Shown in pieces: positions 54,599-63,491 of a stretch of DNA of 64,000 nucleotides. Within the stretch, counting starts at the first letter, position 1, and every line of letters begins with the position of its first letter. This DNA comes from Sphingopyxis sp. H073 (lineage in GTDB: Bacteria; Pseudomonadota; Alphaproteobacteria; Sphingomonadales; Sphingomonadaceae), in contig NZ_LNSG01000001.1 in the NCBI RefSeq assembly GCF_001468395.1, positions 434,001 through 498,000 on the forward strand. The letters run 5' to 3'. The notes beneath the pieces are model-generated. The model saw nothing but the letters and a program-made list of their open reading frames with translations. It searched no databases and was not told the origin of the DNA. Made by a program: the position numbers and the translations under genes.

Positions 54599-55387
54599 TC
54601 AGTCCTGCGACGGCTGCAGGTTCACTGCGGCGAACTTGCCGCGATCGTCGACCTCGATGTCGAAGGCGACGCGGTCACCCTCTTCGAGGCCCGCCATGCC
54701 GGCGCGCTGCACCGCGCTGATGTGGACGAAGGCATCGGCCTGTCCATCGTCGCGCGCGATGAAGCCGAAGCCCTTCGTCGTATTGAAGAATTTGACCGTT
54801 CCCGAGGTGCGCTCTCCGGTCAACTGGCGACGGCCGCGGGCGCCGCCCGGACGGTCGCCGCTGGGGCCGCGATCGTCGCGGCGCGGAGCGAATTCCTCGA
54901 CCGGCATCGGCTCGCCCTCGATCTTGAGGTCGATTGCCGACACTTTGCCGTTGCGTTCGACGAGCGTGAAGCCGAGCGGCTGGCCCGAAGCGAGACCCTG
55001 AAGTCCCGCCTGTTCGACGGCGCTGATGTGCACAAACACGTCTTCGCCGCCGTCGTCGCGCGCAATGAAGCCAAACCCCTTCGACGGGTTGAAGAACTTC
55101 ACCTGGCCCTGACCTTCACCGACGACCTGCGCAGGCATCCCGCCGCCGCGTCCGCCGCCGAAGCCACCGCGGTCCCCACCGCCGAAGCCGCCGCCGCGAT
55201 CGCCGCCGCCGAAGCCGCCGCCACGGTCACCGCCGCCGAAACCGCCGCGATCGCGGTCGCCGAAGCCGCCGCGCCCGCCGCCATAGCTGTCGCCGCCATA
55301 GGGCGCAGGTTCGAAGCTGTCGAAATTGCCGAAGTCATCGCGCTTGCCGCGTCCGCGATGGCCACGGCGATCCTTGTTGAAACTCAT
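54599..55387 (-). CDS. double cold-shock-domain protein with Gly-rich N terminus
   Basis: 262 residues. The first 90 residues are Gly/Arg/Asp/Phe-rich, with repeats of GGFGGGDRGG. Two cold-shock domains follow, each with KFFN..KGFGFIARDDG and VFVHISA or AFVHISA motifs for RNA/DNA binding. The layout suggests an RNA chaperone with an RGG-like disordered tail. I chose MSFNKDRR at 55387; ten upstream residues are possible. It has a 260-bp leader region. Confidence 0.9.
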   Translation of the reverse strand: MSFNKDRRGHRGRGKRDDFGNFDSFEPAPYGGDSYGGGRGGFGDRDRGGFGGGDRGGGFGGGDRGGGFGGGDRGGFGGGRGGGMPAQVVGEGQGQVKFFNPSKGFGFIARDDGGEDVFVHISAVEQAGLQGLASGQPLGFTLVERNGKVSAIDLKIEGEPMPVEEFAPRRDDRGPSGDRPGGARGRRQLTGERTSGTVKFFNTTKGFGFIARDDGQADAFVHISAVQRAGMAGLEEGDRVAFDIEVDDRGKFAAVNLQPSQD

Positions 55388-55648
55388 TGCTTGATAGTCG
55401 CTTTCGGTCGTCCGCACCCCATTTACCCGGCTCCTTGCGCCGGACGGGGACGCAACTCACCACAGGCACAGACTCGCCCCGTGCCACACACAGCGCAAGA
55501 TATAACCTAATTATCCACAGGCTGCGAACAGAAAATTCAAAAAGCCGAAGCAGAATTTTGCGCGCTTTACCGCGCGCTTGAGCAAGGGGGGTGGGTGCGG
55601 GGAAACCAGTCATTGAGCGGCGGGGCCGCTTGGCCTAAGGCGGGGTCC

Positions 55649-56266
55649 ATGACTGTCCATTTCCACGAAGAAGATCTGCCCGAAGGCGCGCTGGGACCCG
55701 GCGCGGTCGCTGTGGACACCGAGACCATGGGTTTGAACCCGCTCCGCGACCGGCTGTGCGTCGTCCAGATCAGCGACGGGTCGGGCGACGAGCATCTCGT
55801 GCGCTTCGGCCCCGGCAGCGCCTATGACGCCCCGGTGCTGAAGGCGGTGCTATCCGATCCGAACCGGCTGAAAATCTTTCATTTTGCGCGGTTTGACATC
55901 GCCGCGATCCAGCATGCGCTGGGGATCGTGACGGCGCCCGTCTATTGCACCAAGATCGCCTCGAAGCTGGTCCGTACCTATACCGACCGCCATGGCCTCA
56001 AAGAGCTGGTGCGCGAATTGCTGGGACAGGATGTGTCGAAGCAGCAGCAATCGAGCGACTGGGGCGCGGCGGAACTTTCGGACGCGCAGCGCGATTATGC
56101 GGCGAGCGACGTGCGCTTCCTGCATGCGATGAAGGACGTGCTCGACGTGCGGCTTGCGCGCGAAGGGCGCACCCACCTTGCGCAGGCCTGTTTCGATTTC
56201 CTGCCGACGCGCGCGGCGCTCGATCTCGCCGGCTGGCCCGAAATCGACATTTTCGCGCACACGTAA
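55649..56266 (+). CDS. rnd: ribonuclease D-like 3'-5' exonuclease
   Basis: 205 residues, shorter than E. coli RNase D because the HRDC domains are missing. The DEDDy exonuclease motifs are VDTETMGL, the middle FARFDIAAI and YAASDVRFL. In alphaproteobacteria this short form precedes lptC-lptA, as here, and trims tRNA or other RNA. Confidence 0.92.
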   Translation: MTVHFHEEDLPEGALGPGAVAVDTETMGLNPLRDRLCVVQISDGSGDEHLVRFGPGSAYDAPVLKAVLSDPNRLKIFHFARFDIAAIQHALGIVTAPVYCTKIASKLVRTYTDRHGLKELVRELLGQDVSKQQQSSDWGAAELSDAQRDYAASDVRFLHAMKDVLDVRLAREGRTHLAQACFDFLPTRAALDLAGWPEIDIFAHT

Positions 56267-56282
56267 GAAGAGCGATTCGCGA

Positions 56283-56924
56283 ATGTCCGAACGCGCCGAC
56301 CATGATCGCACCATGCGCCGCATGTGGGCCGCAAGCGGGTCGAGCCACGACCGCGTCGTGCGCATATTGCGCTTTGGTCTGCCGCTCGTCATCGGGGTGA
56401 TCGCGGCGGTGCTCGTCTTTTCGCCCTTCACCCAGCGCACCGAAATCAGCTTCCTGCTCGCCAAGGACAAGGTCGACATGGCGAGCGAGCGGATGAAGGT
56501 GACGCGTGCCGAATATCGCGGCCAGGATTCGAAGGGCCAGCCCTTCGCGCTGCTCGCCGGGAGCGCCGTACAGAAGAGTTCGGCCGAGCCGATCGTGCGG
56601 ATGAGCCAGCTGTCGGGCGCAATCAAGCTCAATGACGGCCCCGCGACGATCGCCGCGGCCGAGGGGCAATATGATATGGACACCGAGAAGGTGTCGGTGC
56701 CGGGGACCGTGCGGGTACGCAGCGCGAGCGGATACCGGCTCGACGCGAGCAACGTGGCAATCGACCTCAAGAGCCGGAGCCTCGCAGGGACCGGCGGTGT
56801 CAACGGCGCATTGAATATCGGACAATTTTCGGCCAACCAGCTGTCGGCCGATCTCGACCAGCGCATCGTGCGGCTGACGGGCAACGCGCGGCTGCGGATC
56901 AACCAGGGAGCGCTGGGTAAATGA
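56283..56924 (+). CDS. lptC: LPS export ABC transporter periplasmic protein LptC
   Basis: 213 residues with one N-terminal membrane helix (ILRFGLPLVIGVIAAVLVF) and a periplasmic beta-jellyroll. It passes lipopolysaccharide from LptBFG to LptA. The sequence fits the diverged alphaproteobacterial LptC type. It lies 16 bp after rnd and overlaps lptA. Confidence 0.85.
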   Translation: MSERADHDRTMRRMWAASGSSHDRVVRILRFGLPLVIGVIAAVLVFSPFTQRTEISFLLAKDKVDMASERMKVTRAEYRGQDSKGQPFALLAGSAVQKSSAEPIVRMSQLSGAIKLNDGPATIAAAEGQYDMDTEKVSVPGTVRVRSASGYRLDASNVAIDLKSRSLAGTGGVNGALNIGQFSANQLSADLDQRIVRLTGNARLRINQGALGK

Positions 56925-57499
56925 AGGGGCTTTGGACGATGAAGAGCGGCTTGCTCGCGGGCGCGGGCTTCGCACTCACCAGCCTTGCGATCCTGAGCAC
57001 GGGGCAGGGCGGTAGCGCCGCCCAGGCGCAGGCGCTCGCGAATCACAACAGCAACGCGCCGGTCGATTTCAATGCCGGCAGCATCGAGGTGCAGGATCGC
57101 GCCGACCGCGTCGTGCTGTCGGGCGGGGTGACGGTAACGCAGGCGGGGCTCACGGTGCGCGCGCCGCGGATGACCGTCGCCTACACACGCGACGGCGGCA
57201 CCGACGTCAACCGGCTCGACGCCACCGGCGGCGTGACGGTGAACAAGGGCGACGAGACCGCCAAGGGCAATGTCGCGATCTATGACCTCGACAAAAGGCT
57301 GATCACGATGGTCGGCAACGTCCAGTTGCAGCAGGGCGCCAATCACCTGCAGGGCGGGCGGCTGGTGATCGACCTCACCAGCGGCCGTGCGACGGTCGAC
57401 GGGCGCGGCGCCGCGCGCGGGCCCGACGGCAATCCGATTACGGGCGGCTCGAACGGGCGCGTCACCGGCACCTTCAATGTGCCGCAAAGGAAGCAATAA
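56921..57499 (+). CDS. lptA: LPS transport periplasmic protein LptA
   Basis: 192 residues with a signal peptide. The OstA/LptA jellyroll is seen in PVDFNAGSIEVQDRADRVVL, APRMTVAY and AKGNVAIYDLDKRLITMVGNVQL. LptA forms the periplasmic bridge for LPS. The ATG overlaps the lptC stop (ATGA). Unlike the usual order, lptB does not follow. Confidence 0.9.
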   Translation: MKGLWTMKSGLLAGAGFALTSLAILSTGQGGSAAQAQALANHNSNAPVDFNAGSIEVQDRADRVVLSGGVTVTQAGLTVRAPRMTVAYTRDGGTDVNRLDATGGVTVNKGDETAKGNVAIYDLDKRLITMVGNVQLQQGANHLQGGRLVIDLTSGRATVDGRGAARGPDGNPITGGSNGRVTGTFNVPQRKQ

Positions 57500-57602
57500 C
57501 CTTAGTCGTTAAGATTTGGGCAAGCGCGCCGCGCGAGGATCGCGGGCGGGGACCAGACCCATTGCGGTGCCGGGGGGCGGCCGCGCGAGCGAGGCGTTCC
57601 CC

Positions 57603-57752
57603 ATGCGTTATGCAACCTCCCTACCCCGACGGCGGCCGATGTTCGGACGCCGCACCGAAGCAGCCGAGGTCGTCGCGGCGCAGCCGACGCGAGAGGAACG
57701 ACGGCTGGTGCAAAGCATCGTCCGGCTGATGGGGTCGGCGAAACCGCGCTGA
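57603..57752 (+). CDS. possible small basic protein
   Basis: A 49-residue frame starting MRYATSLPRRRPMFGRRTEA and ending with a helical EERRLVQSIVRLMGS segment. A gcgagg sequence lies at a suitable distance before the ATG. No family is recognised; it may be spurious. Confidence 0.3.
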   Translation: MRYATSLPRRRPMFGRRTEAAEVVAAQPTREERRLVQSIVRLMGSAKPR

Positions 57753-57810
57753 GCGCGCGGGGCGGATTCGGCCCGGGTCGGTTTGGCGGTGGCGAGCGGA
57801 CTTCGCTCTG

Positions 57811-57899
57811 GTGCACCCCGGCGAAAGCCGGGGCCCAGAGCGGCACAACGCGACACTAGCTCTCTAACTCCCTGGGCCCCGGCTTTCGCCGGGGATCAC
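57811..57899. repeat. REP-like palindrome (single copy here)
   Basis: Arms gtgcaccccggcgaaagccg and cggctttcgccggggatcac, with inner gggcccag / ctgggccc. A strong long hairpin. Confidence 0.75.
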
Positions 57900-57929
57900 A
57901 ATATCCACCTCCGGTCGTATGCGGTCATT

Positions 57930-58003
57930 CGTCATCCCGGACTTGATCCGGGATCCACCGCAGTGCTGAAGTCATGGACCCCGGATCAAGTCCGGGATGA
58001 CGA
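57930..58003. repeat. REP-like inverted repeat, family A
   Basis: Arms cgtcatcccggacttgatcc and ggatcaagtccgggatgacg, nearly perfect. Confidence 0.8.
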
Positions 58004-58146
58004 TGATGGTTAGGGCGGCCTCCTGTCGATTCCGGTCATTCGATCGGGATCGGCACGAGTCGCGGGTATAGCCCGACACCAGTCATTCGCCCCCGCCGCG
58101 CCAGGACGCTTGGCGGATGGCCCGTGCGTCCCTACATGGGGCGACC

Positions 58147-59961
58147 ATGCCGCCCGATACCGCTACCTCCGCCGATCGCAACCGCGAACCGCCCGTGCTT
58201 GCGACACTCGGGCGTTTCCTGCCCTATCTGTGGCCTGAGGGGCAGACCGAGCACAAGGTCCGCATCGTCCTTGCCGCGCTGATCGTGCTCGCGTCGAAGG
58301 GCGTGCAGCTGTCGATGGGCTTCCTTTATGGCGCCGCGATCGACCGGATGGCGCCGGGGATGGAAGACGGCGTCGCGCTCGCGATCGGGCTGGTGCTGGC
58401 GTACGCTGGCGCGCGCTTCGCCGGGGTGCTGTTCGATAACCTCCGCAATGTCGTGTTCGAGCGCGTCGGGCAGGATGCGACGCGCGAACTGGCGATCGCG
58501 ACCTTCACCCATTTGCACGCGCTGTCGCTGCGCTTCCATCTTGCGCGGCGGACGGGCGAAGTGACCAAGGTGATCGAGCGCGGCACCAAGAGCATCGATA
58601 CGATGCTTTATTTCCTGCTGTTCAACATTGCGCCGACGATCATCGAGCTCGCCGCGGTGCTGATCATCTTCTGGACCAAGTTCAGCTTTGGCCTCGCCAG
58701 TGCGACCGCGCTGATGGTTGTCGTCTATATCATCTTCACGCGGCGGGTGACCGACTGGCGCAACGCGCTGCGTACGCGGATGAACGACCTCGACACGCTG
58801 ACGATCGGGCGCAGCGTCGACAGCCTGCTCAATTACGAGACGGTGAAATATTTCGGCGCCGAGGAACGCGAGGCCGCGCGCTACCGCGATGTCGCCGACC
58901 AATATGCGCGCGCTGCGGTGAAGAGCGAGAACAGCCTCGCCTGGCTCAACATCGGGCAGAGCTTCATCACCAACGCCGCGATGGCGGGGACGATGGCCTA
59001 TACCGTCTGGGGCTGGTCGGTCGGCGAGTACAAGGTCGGCGACGTCGTGCTGGTGAACACCTTGCTCGCGCAGCTCTTTCGCCCGCTCGACCTGCTCGGC
59101 ATGGTGTACCGGACGATCCGCCAGGGGCTGATCGACATGGAGGCGATGTTCCGCCTGATCGACACCCCGCCCGAGATCAGCGACGCGCCCGGCGCGTCCG
59201 CGCTCGTCGTCAATGGCGGCGCGGTGAGTTTCGACGATGTCGTCTTCGGTTACGAGCCCGACCGCACGATCCTGAACGGCGTCAGCTTCGCCGTCGGCGC
59301 GGGCGAGACGCTGGCGATCGTCGGGCCGTCGGGCGCGGGCAAGTCGACGATCGCGCGGTTGCTCTACCGTTTCTATGACCCGCAGGGCGGGCGCGTGACG
59401 ATCGACGGGCAGGACATCAAGGCGGTGACGCAGCAAAGCCTGCGCGCCGCGATCGGCATCGTCCCGCAGGACACGGTGCTGTTCAACGATTCGATCGGCT
59501 ATAACATCGCCTATGGCCGCGCCGACGCCAGCGTCGAGGAGATCGCGGCGGCGGCACAGGGCGCGGCGATCGACGGCTTCATCGCACTGCTGCCGCAGGG
59601 CTATGAGACCGAGGTCGGCGAGCGCGGGCTGAAGCTGTCGGGCGGCGAGAAGCAGCGGGTCGCGATCGCGCGCACCCTGCTCAAGAATCCGCCGGTCCTG
59701 ATCCTCGACGAAGCGACGAGCGCGCTCGACAGCCGCACCGAGGCGGCGATCCAGGACACGCTCGAGCGCATCGCCGAGCGGCGGACGACGCTGGTGATCG
59801 CGCACCGCCTGTCGACGGTGGTGAATGCCGACCGGATCGTCGTGCTCGAGAAAGGCCGAGTCGCCGAGACGGGGACGCACGACCAGCTGCTCGCGATGCG
59901 CGGGCTCTACGCCGACATGTGGGCGCGGCAGCAGGCCGAGCGCGAGGAGGGGACGGTTTAG
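58147..59961 (+). CDS. Atm1-type ABC exporter
   Basis: 604 residues; fused membrane and nucleotide-binding domains. The membrane domain has RHLARRTGEVTKVIERG-like and SVDSLLNYETVKYFGAEERE segments, which are diagnostic of the Atm1/HMT1 branch that exports glutathione-linked metals or sulfur compounds. The ATPase has GPSGAGKST (Walker A), SGGEKQRVAIAR (signature) and LILDEATSALD (Walker B). It works as a homodimer. The ATG at 58147 was preferred; one at 58117 is possible. Confidence 0.9.
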   Translation: MPPDTATSADRNREPPVLATLGRFLPYLWPEGQTEHKVRIVLAALIVLASKGVQLSMGFLYGAAIDRMAPGMEDGVALAIGLVLAYAGARFAGVLFDNLRNVVFERVGQDATRELAIATFTHLHALSLRFHLARRTGEVTKVIERGTKSIDTMLYFLLFNIAPTIIELAAVLIIFWTKFSFGLASATALMVVVYIIFTRRVTDWRNALRTRMNDLDTLTIGRSVDSLLNYETVKYFGAEEREAARYRDVADQYARAAVKSENSLAWLNIGQSFITNAAMAGTMAYTVWGWSVGEYKVGDVVLVNTLLAQLFRPLDLLGMVYRTIRQGLIDMEAMFRLIDTPPEISDAPGASALVVNGGAVSFDDVVFGYEPDRTILNGVSFAVGAGETLAIVGPSGAGKSTIARLLYRFYDPQGGRVTIDGQDIKAVTQQSLRAAIGIVPQDTVLFNDSIGYNIAYGRADASVEEIAAAAQGAAIDGFIALLPQGYETEVGERGLKLSGGEKQRVAIARTLLKNPPVLILDEATSALDSRTEAAIQDTLERIAERRTTLVIAHRLSTVVNADRIVVLEKGRVAETGTHDQLLAMRGLYADMWARQQAEREEGTV

Positions 59962-60050
59962 GCCGCGGCGGCGCAGGAAAGGTCGTGATGACGTTTTCCG
60001 GGCGATCGGGAACGTCTGCTCCCCGCCCGCAACGGCGCCTTCCGCCCGCT

Positions 60051-60485
60051 TTACCGCTTCCGCCCGAAATGCCCGGGCAGCGACGTCGCGCGGGTCAGGC
60101 CGGGTCGCCAGGTATCGAGCTTGGGCGCCGGCACGATCTGGAAGTCGGCGACGCTGTCGGCGGTGCGCAGGTCGTCGCCGTGCGAAGCGCGCAGTCGCAT
60201 CGTCTCGACCGGCTTGTCGGTTTCGAGCCCGAAGCGGTTGCCCGAGACCCAGCGTACCGTGCCGAGCATCGGTTCGTGCCCGGGCAGGAACACCGTCATC
60301 CGCTCGCCGATATTGAGGCTGTGCGGGCCTTGCCCGCCGATTCCGGTCTCGGAAACATTGCGGATAGTGACATCGAAACGGCCGAGCCGCTGGCAGCCGA
60401 GCGCCGCCTTTACCAGACGCGACTGCCGCGGCTGGCGCTTTTCATCCGGCGCTGATGAGGCCGTAGGGGCCTCGGGACTCGACAT
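60051..60485 (-). CDS. PilZ-domain protein
   Basis: 144 residues. The basic motif RQPRQSRLVKAALG and the second motif NVSETGIGGQG mark a PilZ domain, probably binding c-di-GMP; the second motif has Asn in place of the usual Asp. The C-terminal 45 residues are a non-conserved tail. It is downstream of the M28 peptidase gene on the same strand. Confidence 0.75.
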   Translation of the reverse strand: MSSPEAPTASSAPDEKRQPRQSRLVKAALGCQRLGRFDVTIRNVSETGIGGQGPHSLNIGERMTVFLPGHEPMLGTVRWVSGNRFGLETDKPVETMRLRASHGDDLRTADSVADFQIVPAPKLDTWRPGLTRATSLPGHFGRKR

Positions 60486-60591
60486 AGGCGACCAACATTC
60501 TTCACCGCCCGTCACCCACGCCAGGCGGTCATTTTGGTCCCATCGCTGCCATAACGCGCGAAGGTAAATTTTCGTTTGTGCTGTTTTCTAA

Positions 60592-61911
60592 TTATTTCGC
60601 CGGCGGCAGACCGCCGAAAGTGACGAGGCTTTCATGCCCGTCGGCCGAAATAGCGGAAACGCCGAAGAAATTATCGTCGACGATGATCGCGGGCAAAATC
60701 AATTCGTTAGCGGCGTCCGACGGAACGACGCGCGAATCCGACCAGTCGTTGCGATCGGCGCGGCGCCAATGGACGCGATAGGTGGCAGCGTCCTTAACGG
60801 GCGACCAGCGAACGATGGTGTCGGAGCTGACCGCGCCGTCGATGCTGACGCTCTCGGGAGCGGCCGGCGCGTCCGCGAGTTCGCGGGCGAGGGCGACGTT
60901 GAGCGCGGTGACGCGCGCCAGATAGGGAAAGTCCATCTCGTCGACGGTGTCGCCAAATTTGCGGCCGTTCTCGGTCCGCAGATCCTGATGCTGGTGATCA
61001 TAATCCTCGATCCCGACGGTGAAGCGGATCGCGGGATAGCCGAGCTCGAGTGAAGGCAGGTGATCGCCGCCGCGGCGGAAGCGGTCGGGGCGGCGCACCG
61101 CGAGGACGTCGAGCCCGATTGCCGGATTGGCCGCGGCTGCGCGCACCGCCGCCTTGGCGAGCGCGCGCGACGGCCCGTCATCCTCGCCGCCGATACCGCG
61201 GCGCGCGAGCTGCGCCGCGAGATCCTCGGAGGCGCGAATGCCTTCGCTGAACACGCGGACCCGGTCCGCAACGACCGTGCCGTCGGTGCCGCGGGTGCCG
61301 CCGACGATGTCGTTGTTGAGCATCGCGGCGACCTGCCAGCCCTTTTCCTTCGCATGGGCGGCGAGCAGCTTGCCGCCCCAGAGCCCCTGTTCCTCGCCCG
61401 AGAGCAGCGCATAGACGATCGTCGCGCGATGCTTGTCCTTCGAGAGCAGGCGTGCTGCCTCGAGGACCAGCGCGGTGCCCGAGCCGTCGTCGTTCGCACC
61501 GGGGGCGTCGGCGGTAAAGTTCATCGGGTCGCTGACGCGGCTGTCGATATGGCCGGCGATCATGATCACGCGGTCGGGGTCGCTGCCCTTCTGAATGGCG
61601 AGGACATTCTGCACGATCACGCCCGACGGCGCGCGCGGTCCTTCGAAACGGTCGCTGATCCGCTCGATCGTCAGGCAGCCGCCGCACGCTTTTGAAATGC
61701 GCTGGAATTCGGCAGCGCCCCAGTTGCGCGCGGCGCCGATGCCGCGCCTGGGATCGGTCGTCGACGACAGCGTATGGCGGGTGCCGAACGAGACGAGTTT
61801 TTCGACCAGCGCTTTCAGGCGCGCGGGATCGGGGGCGGGCGCGGTGTCCTCGGCGGAAGCGGCGACGGGGGCGGCGAGGAGCAGCGCGGCGGCGAAAGTG
61901 GCTTTGAGCAT
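60592..61911 (-). CDS. M28-family secreted aminopeptidase
   Basis: 439 residues with a Sec signal (LLLAAPVAASAE). Zinc peptidase: AGHIDSR (His), GANDDGSG (bridging Asp), SGEEQGLWG (catalytic Glu), NNDIVGG (Asp) and the last His in YDHQHQD. A fibronectin-like C-terminal domain of about 90 residues follows (SIDGAVSSDTIVRWSPV). It likely removes N-terminal residues from peptides in the periplasm. Confidence 0.9.
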   Translation of the reverse strand: MLKATFAAALLLAAPVAASAEDTAPAPDPARLKALVEKLVSFGTRHTLSSTTDPRRGIGAARNWGAAEFQRISKACGGCLTIERISDRFEGPRAPSGVIVQNVLAIQKGSDPDRVIMIAGHIDSRVSDPMNFTADAPGANDDGSGTALVLEAARLLSKDKHRATIVYALLSGEEQGLWGGKLLAAHAKEKGWQVAAMLNNDIVGGTRGTDGTVVADRVRVFSEGIRASEDLAAQLARRGIGGEDDGPSRALAKAAVRAAAANPAIGLDVLAVRRPDRFRRGGDHLPSLELGYPAIRFTVGIEDYDHQHQDLRTENGRKFGDTVDEMDFPYLARVTALNVALARELADAPAAPESVSIDGAVSSDTIVRWSPVKDAATYRVHWRRADRNDWSDSRVVPSDAANELILPAIIVDDNFFGVSAISADGHESLVTFGGLPPAK

Positions 61912-62004
61912 GATGCTTCATGCGGCCTGCCCCGCGCCGACGCAAGAGGGCCCGCCGGCACCTGGATGCCGGCGGGCCAGTTGGCTCTCTTCTATGCTTC
62001 GGGC

Positions 62005-62562
62005 TTAACCGAGGCCCGAATAGTCGACGTCGACGACGCGGCCATAGCGGACGTCGCAGCTGAACTTGCCCTTGTCGTACGAGCCGCCGCGACCCCAGCG
62101 GCCGCCGTAGCCGTCGCGGACGACGACGCGGCCCTTGACGCGATAGCCGTCGCGCTTGCGGTCGATGCTCGTCACCTGCGTGACGTCGGTGCGGCCATAG
62201 CGGCTCGTCCCGCGCTCGACGGCGTTGACGCACTGGCTGACGGCGCCGCGGCTGTTGCCATAGCGGTTATAGTCATAGCCATAGCCGTAGCGCGGGTCAT
62301 TGTCGTAGCGGCCGCGGTCGTAGCGACCGTCGTAACGGCCGTAGCGGTCGTCGTAGCGGTCATAACGGTCGCGGTCGTTGTTGGACGACGACAGGATCGC
62401 GGCGAGTCCGCCGAGGACGACGGCGCCCGCGATGACTTCGCCCGCGCTGATGCCGTCGCGGTCGTGGCGATCGCGCGCAGCGGCGGGGGCAGCGCTCACC
62501 AGCATCGCGCCGGCGGTGGCCGCACCAATCGCGGCCTTGGTCCAAGATGTATTCACAGCCAT
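62005..62562 (-). CDS. Tyr/Asp/Arg-rich secreted protein, RVVDV family
   Basis: 185 residues. Signal peptide, then a hydrophobic segment (VIAGAVVLGGLAAIL) and a low-complexity Asp/Arg/Tyr/Gly stretch. The C-terminal 80 residues form a small domain with two cysteines ending GRVVDVDY. No named family is recognised. It is a paralogue of the next gene on the strand and may be involved in envelope structure or stress. A ggagacc site supports the ATG. Confidence 0.75.
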   Translation of the reverse strand: MAVNTSWTKAAIGAATAGAMLVSAAPAAARDRHDRDGISAGEVIAGAVVLGGLAAILSSSNNDRDRYDRYDDRYGRYDGRYDRGRYDNDPRYGYGYDYNRYGNSRGAVSQCVNAVERGTSRYGRTDVTQVTSIDRKRDGYRVKGRVVVRDGYGGRWGRGGSYDKGKFSCDVRYGRVVDVDYSGLG

Positions 62563-62745
62563 GGTTCGGTCTCCAGATAGCGCAGGCGGCACCCGTGCGG
62601 CCTGTTGTCATCCTTTTACCGAGTCGGCGGTGACGCGGCCCTGAACCCGCCGCTTATCTGGCGTTAAGCCTTGGTTTTGCTGGCGTTCATAAAGAAAAGG
62701 CCCCGTACCGGCGGTACAGGGCCCGGTCCGTCGCTCGTCGCCGGT

Positions 62746-63306
62746 TCAGCCGAAGCTGACGTCGACGACGCGGCCACCCCGAAAGCTGCAGCCAAAGCTG
62801 CGCACCTCGCCGCCGAGGCGCGAGGCGGTGCCGGTGACGTACCAGCCGCCATTGTTCGGCTCGGTCTTGGTGATGCTGTCGACGCGGGCGTCATCGCCCA
62901 TTTCGCCCTCGACCGCCCAGCTGCAGGCGTCGGCGGCGCGGGCTTCGGCCTCGCCATTGCCATAGGGGCGGACTTGGGTGGCGCCGTCGCCATAGGGGCG
63001 CGCGTCGTCGGCGGGCGGATCATAGTTGGGCGCATCCTGCCGCGGCTCGCGATAGGGCGGGCTATAGCGGTCGTCGCGGTCGCGGCGTTCGGCCTTGCCC
63101 TTGCTCGCGGCGCTGGCGATCGCGGCGATGGTGCCGATGATCAGCAGGCCGCCGATGACGTCGCCGGCATCGATATTGTCGCGGTGACGGTGGCCCCAGC
63201 CATAGCCATGACCATATCGGTCGCGGGCTTCGGCGGGGGTGGCGCTGACGCCGACCGAGGTGAGGATGATCGCGGTCGCGGTGGCGAGGCCGGTGAATTT
63301 GCGCAT
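62746..63306 (-). CDS. secreted protein, RVVDV family (paralogue)
   Basis: 186 residues with the same plan as its neighbour: signal peptide, hydrophobic segment (VIGGLLIIGTIAAIA), Arg/Asp/Tyr/Pro-rich linker, and a C-terminal domain with two cysteines ending GGRVVDVSFG. The linker differs widely, while the C-terminal domain is alignable. Function unknown. Confidence 0.75.
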   Translation of the reverse strand: MRKFTGLATATAIILTSVGVSATPAEARDRYGHGYGWGHRHRDNIDAGDVIGGLLIIGTIAAIASAASKGKAERRDRDDRYSPPYREPRQDAPNYDPPADDARPYGDGATQVRPYGNGEAEARAADACSWAVEGEMGDDARVDSITKTEPNNGGWYVTGTASRLGGEVRSFGCSFRGGRVVDVSFG

Positions 63307-63491
63307 GGGCGGGATACTCCGCAGGCGCGGGCAAGGGACGCTCCCACCCGCAACAGGATTCGCTGTTACGCCCGCCATGCTTTCGCGCCGCTGAACCGTG
63401 GCGGGTCCGCGATGAAAGGAAAGGCCCGCCTTCCGGGTGGAGGGCGGGCCTGACGGGACCTTGTGACGGTGACCAGACCAGTCGGGGTCGT

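Larger units (their letters stand above)
57500..58146. other. 650-bp gap between lptA and the ABC exporter
   Basis: It holds a possible small gene (57603-57752) and two REP-like repeats (57811-57899 and 57930-58003). I see no lptB remnant or other gene. Confidence 0.6.

Noticed and set aside
54460..54600. Attenuator or riboswitch after rpsU
   Set aside because: The structures are explained by two convergent intrinsic terminators.
58132..59880. 582-residue reverse frame across the ABC exporter
   Set aside because: Antisense shadow with no recognisable motif, opposite Walker and signature motifs.
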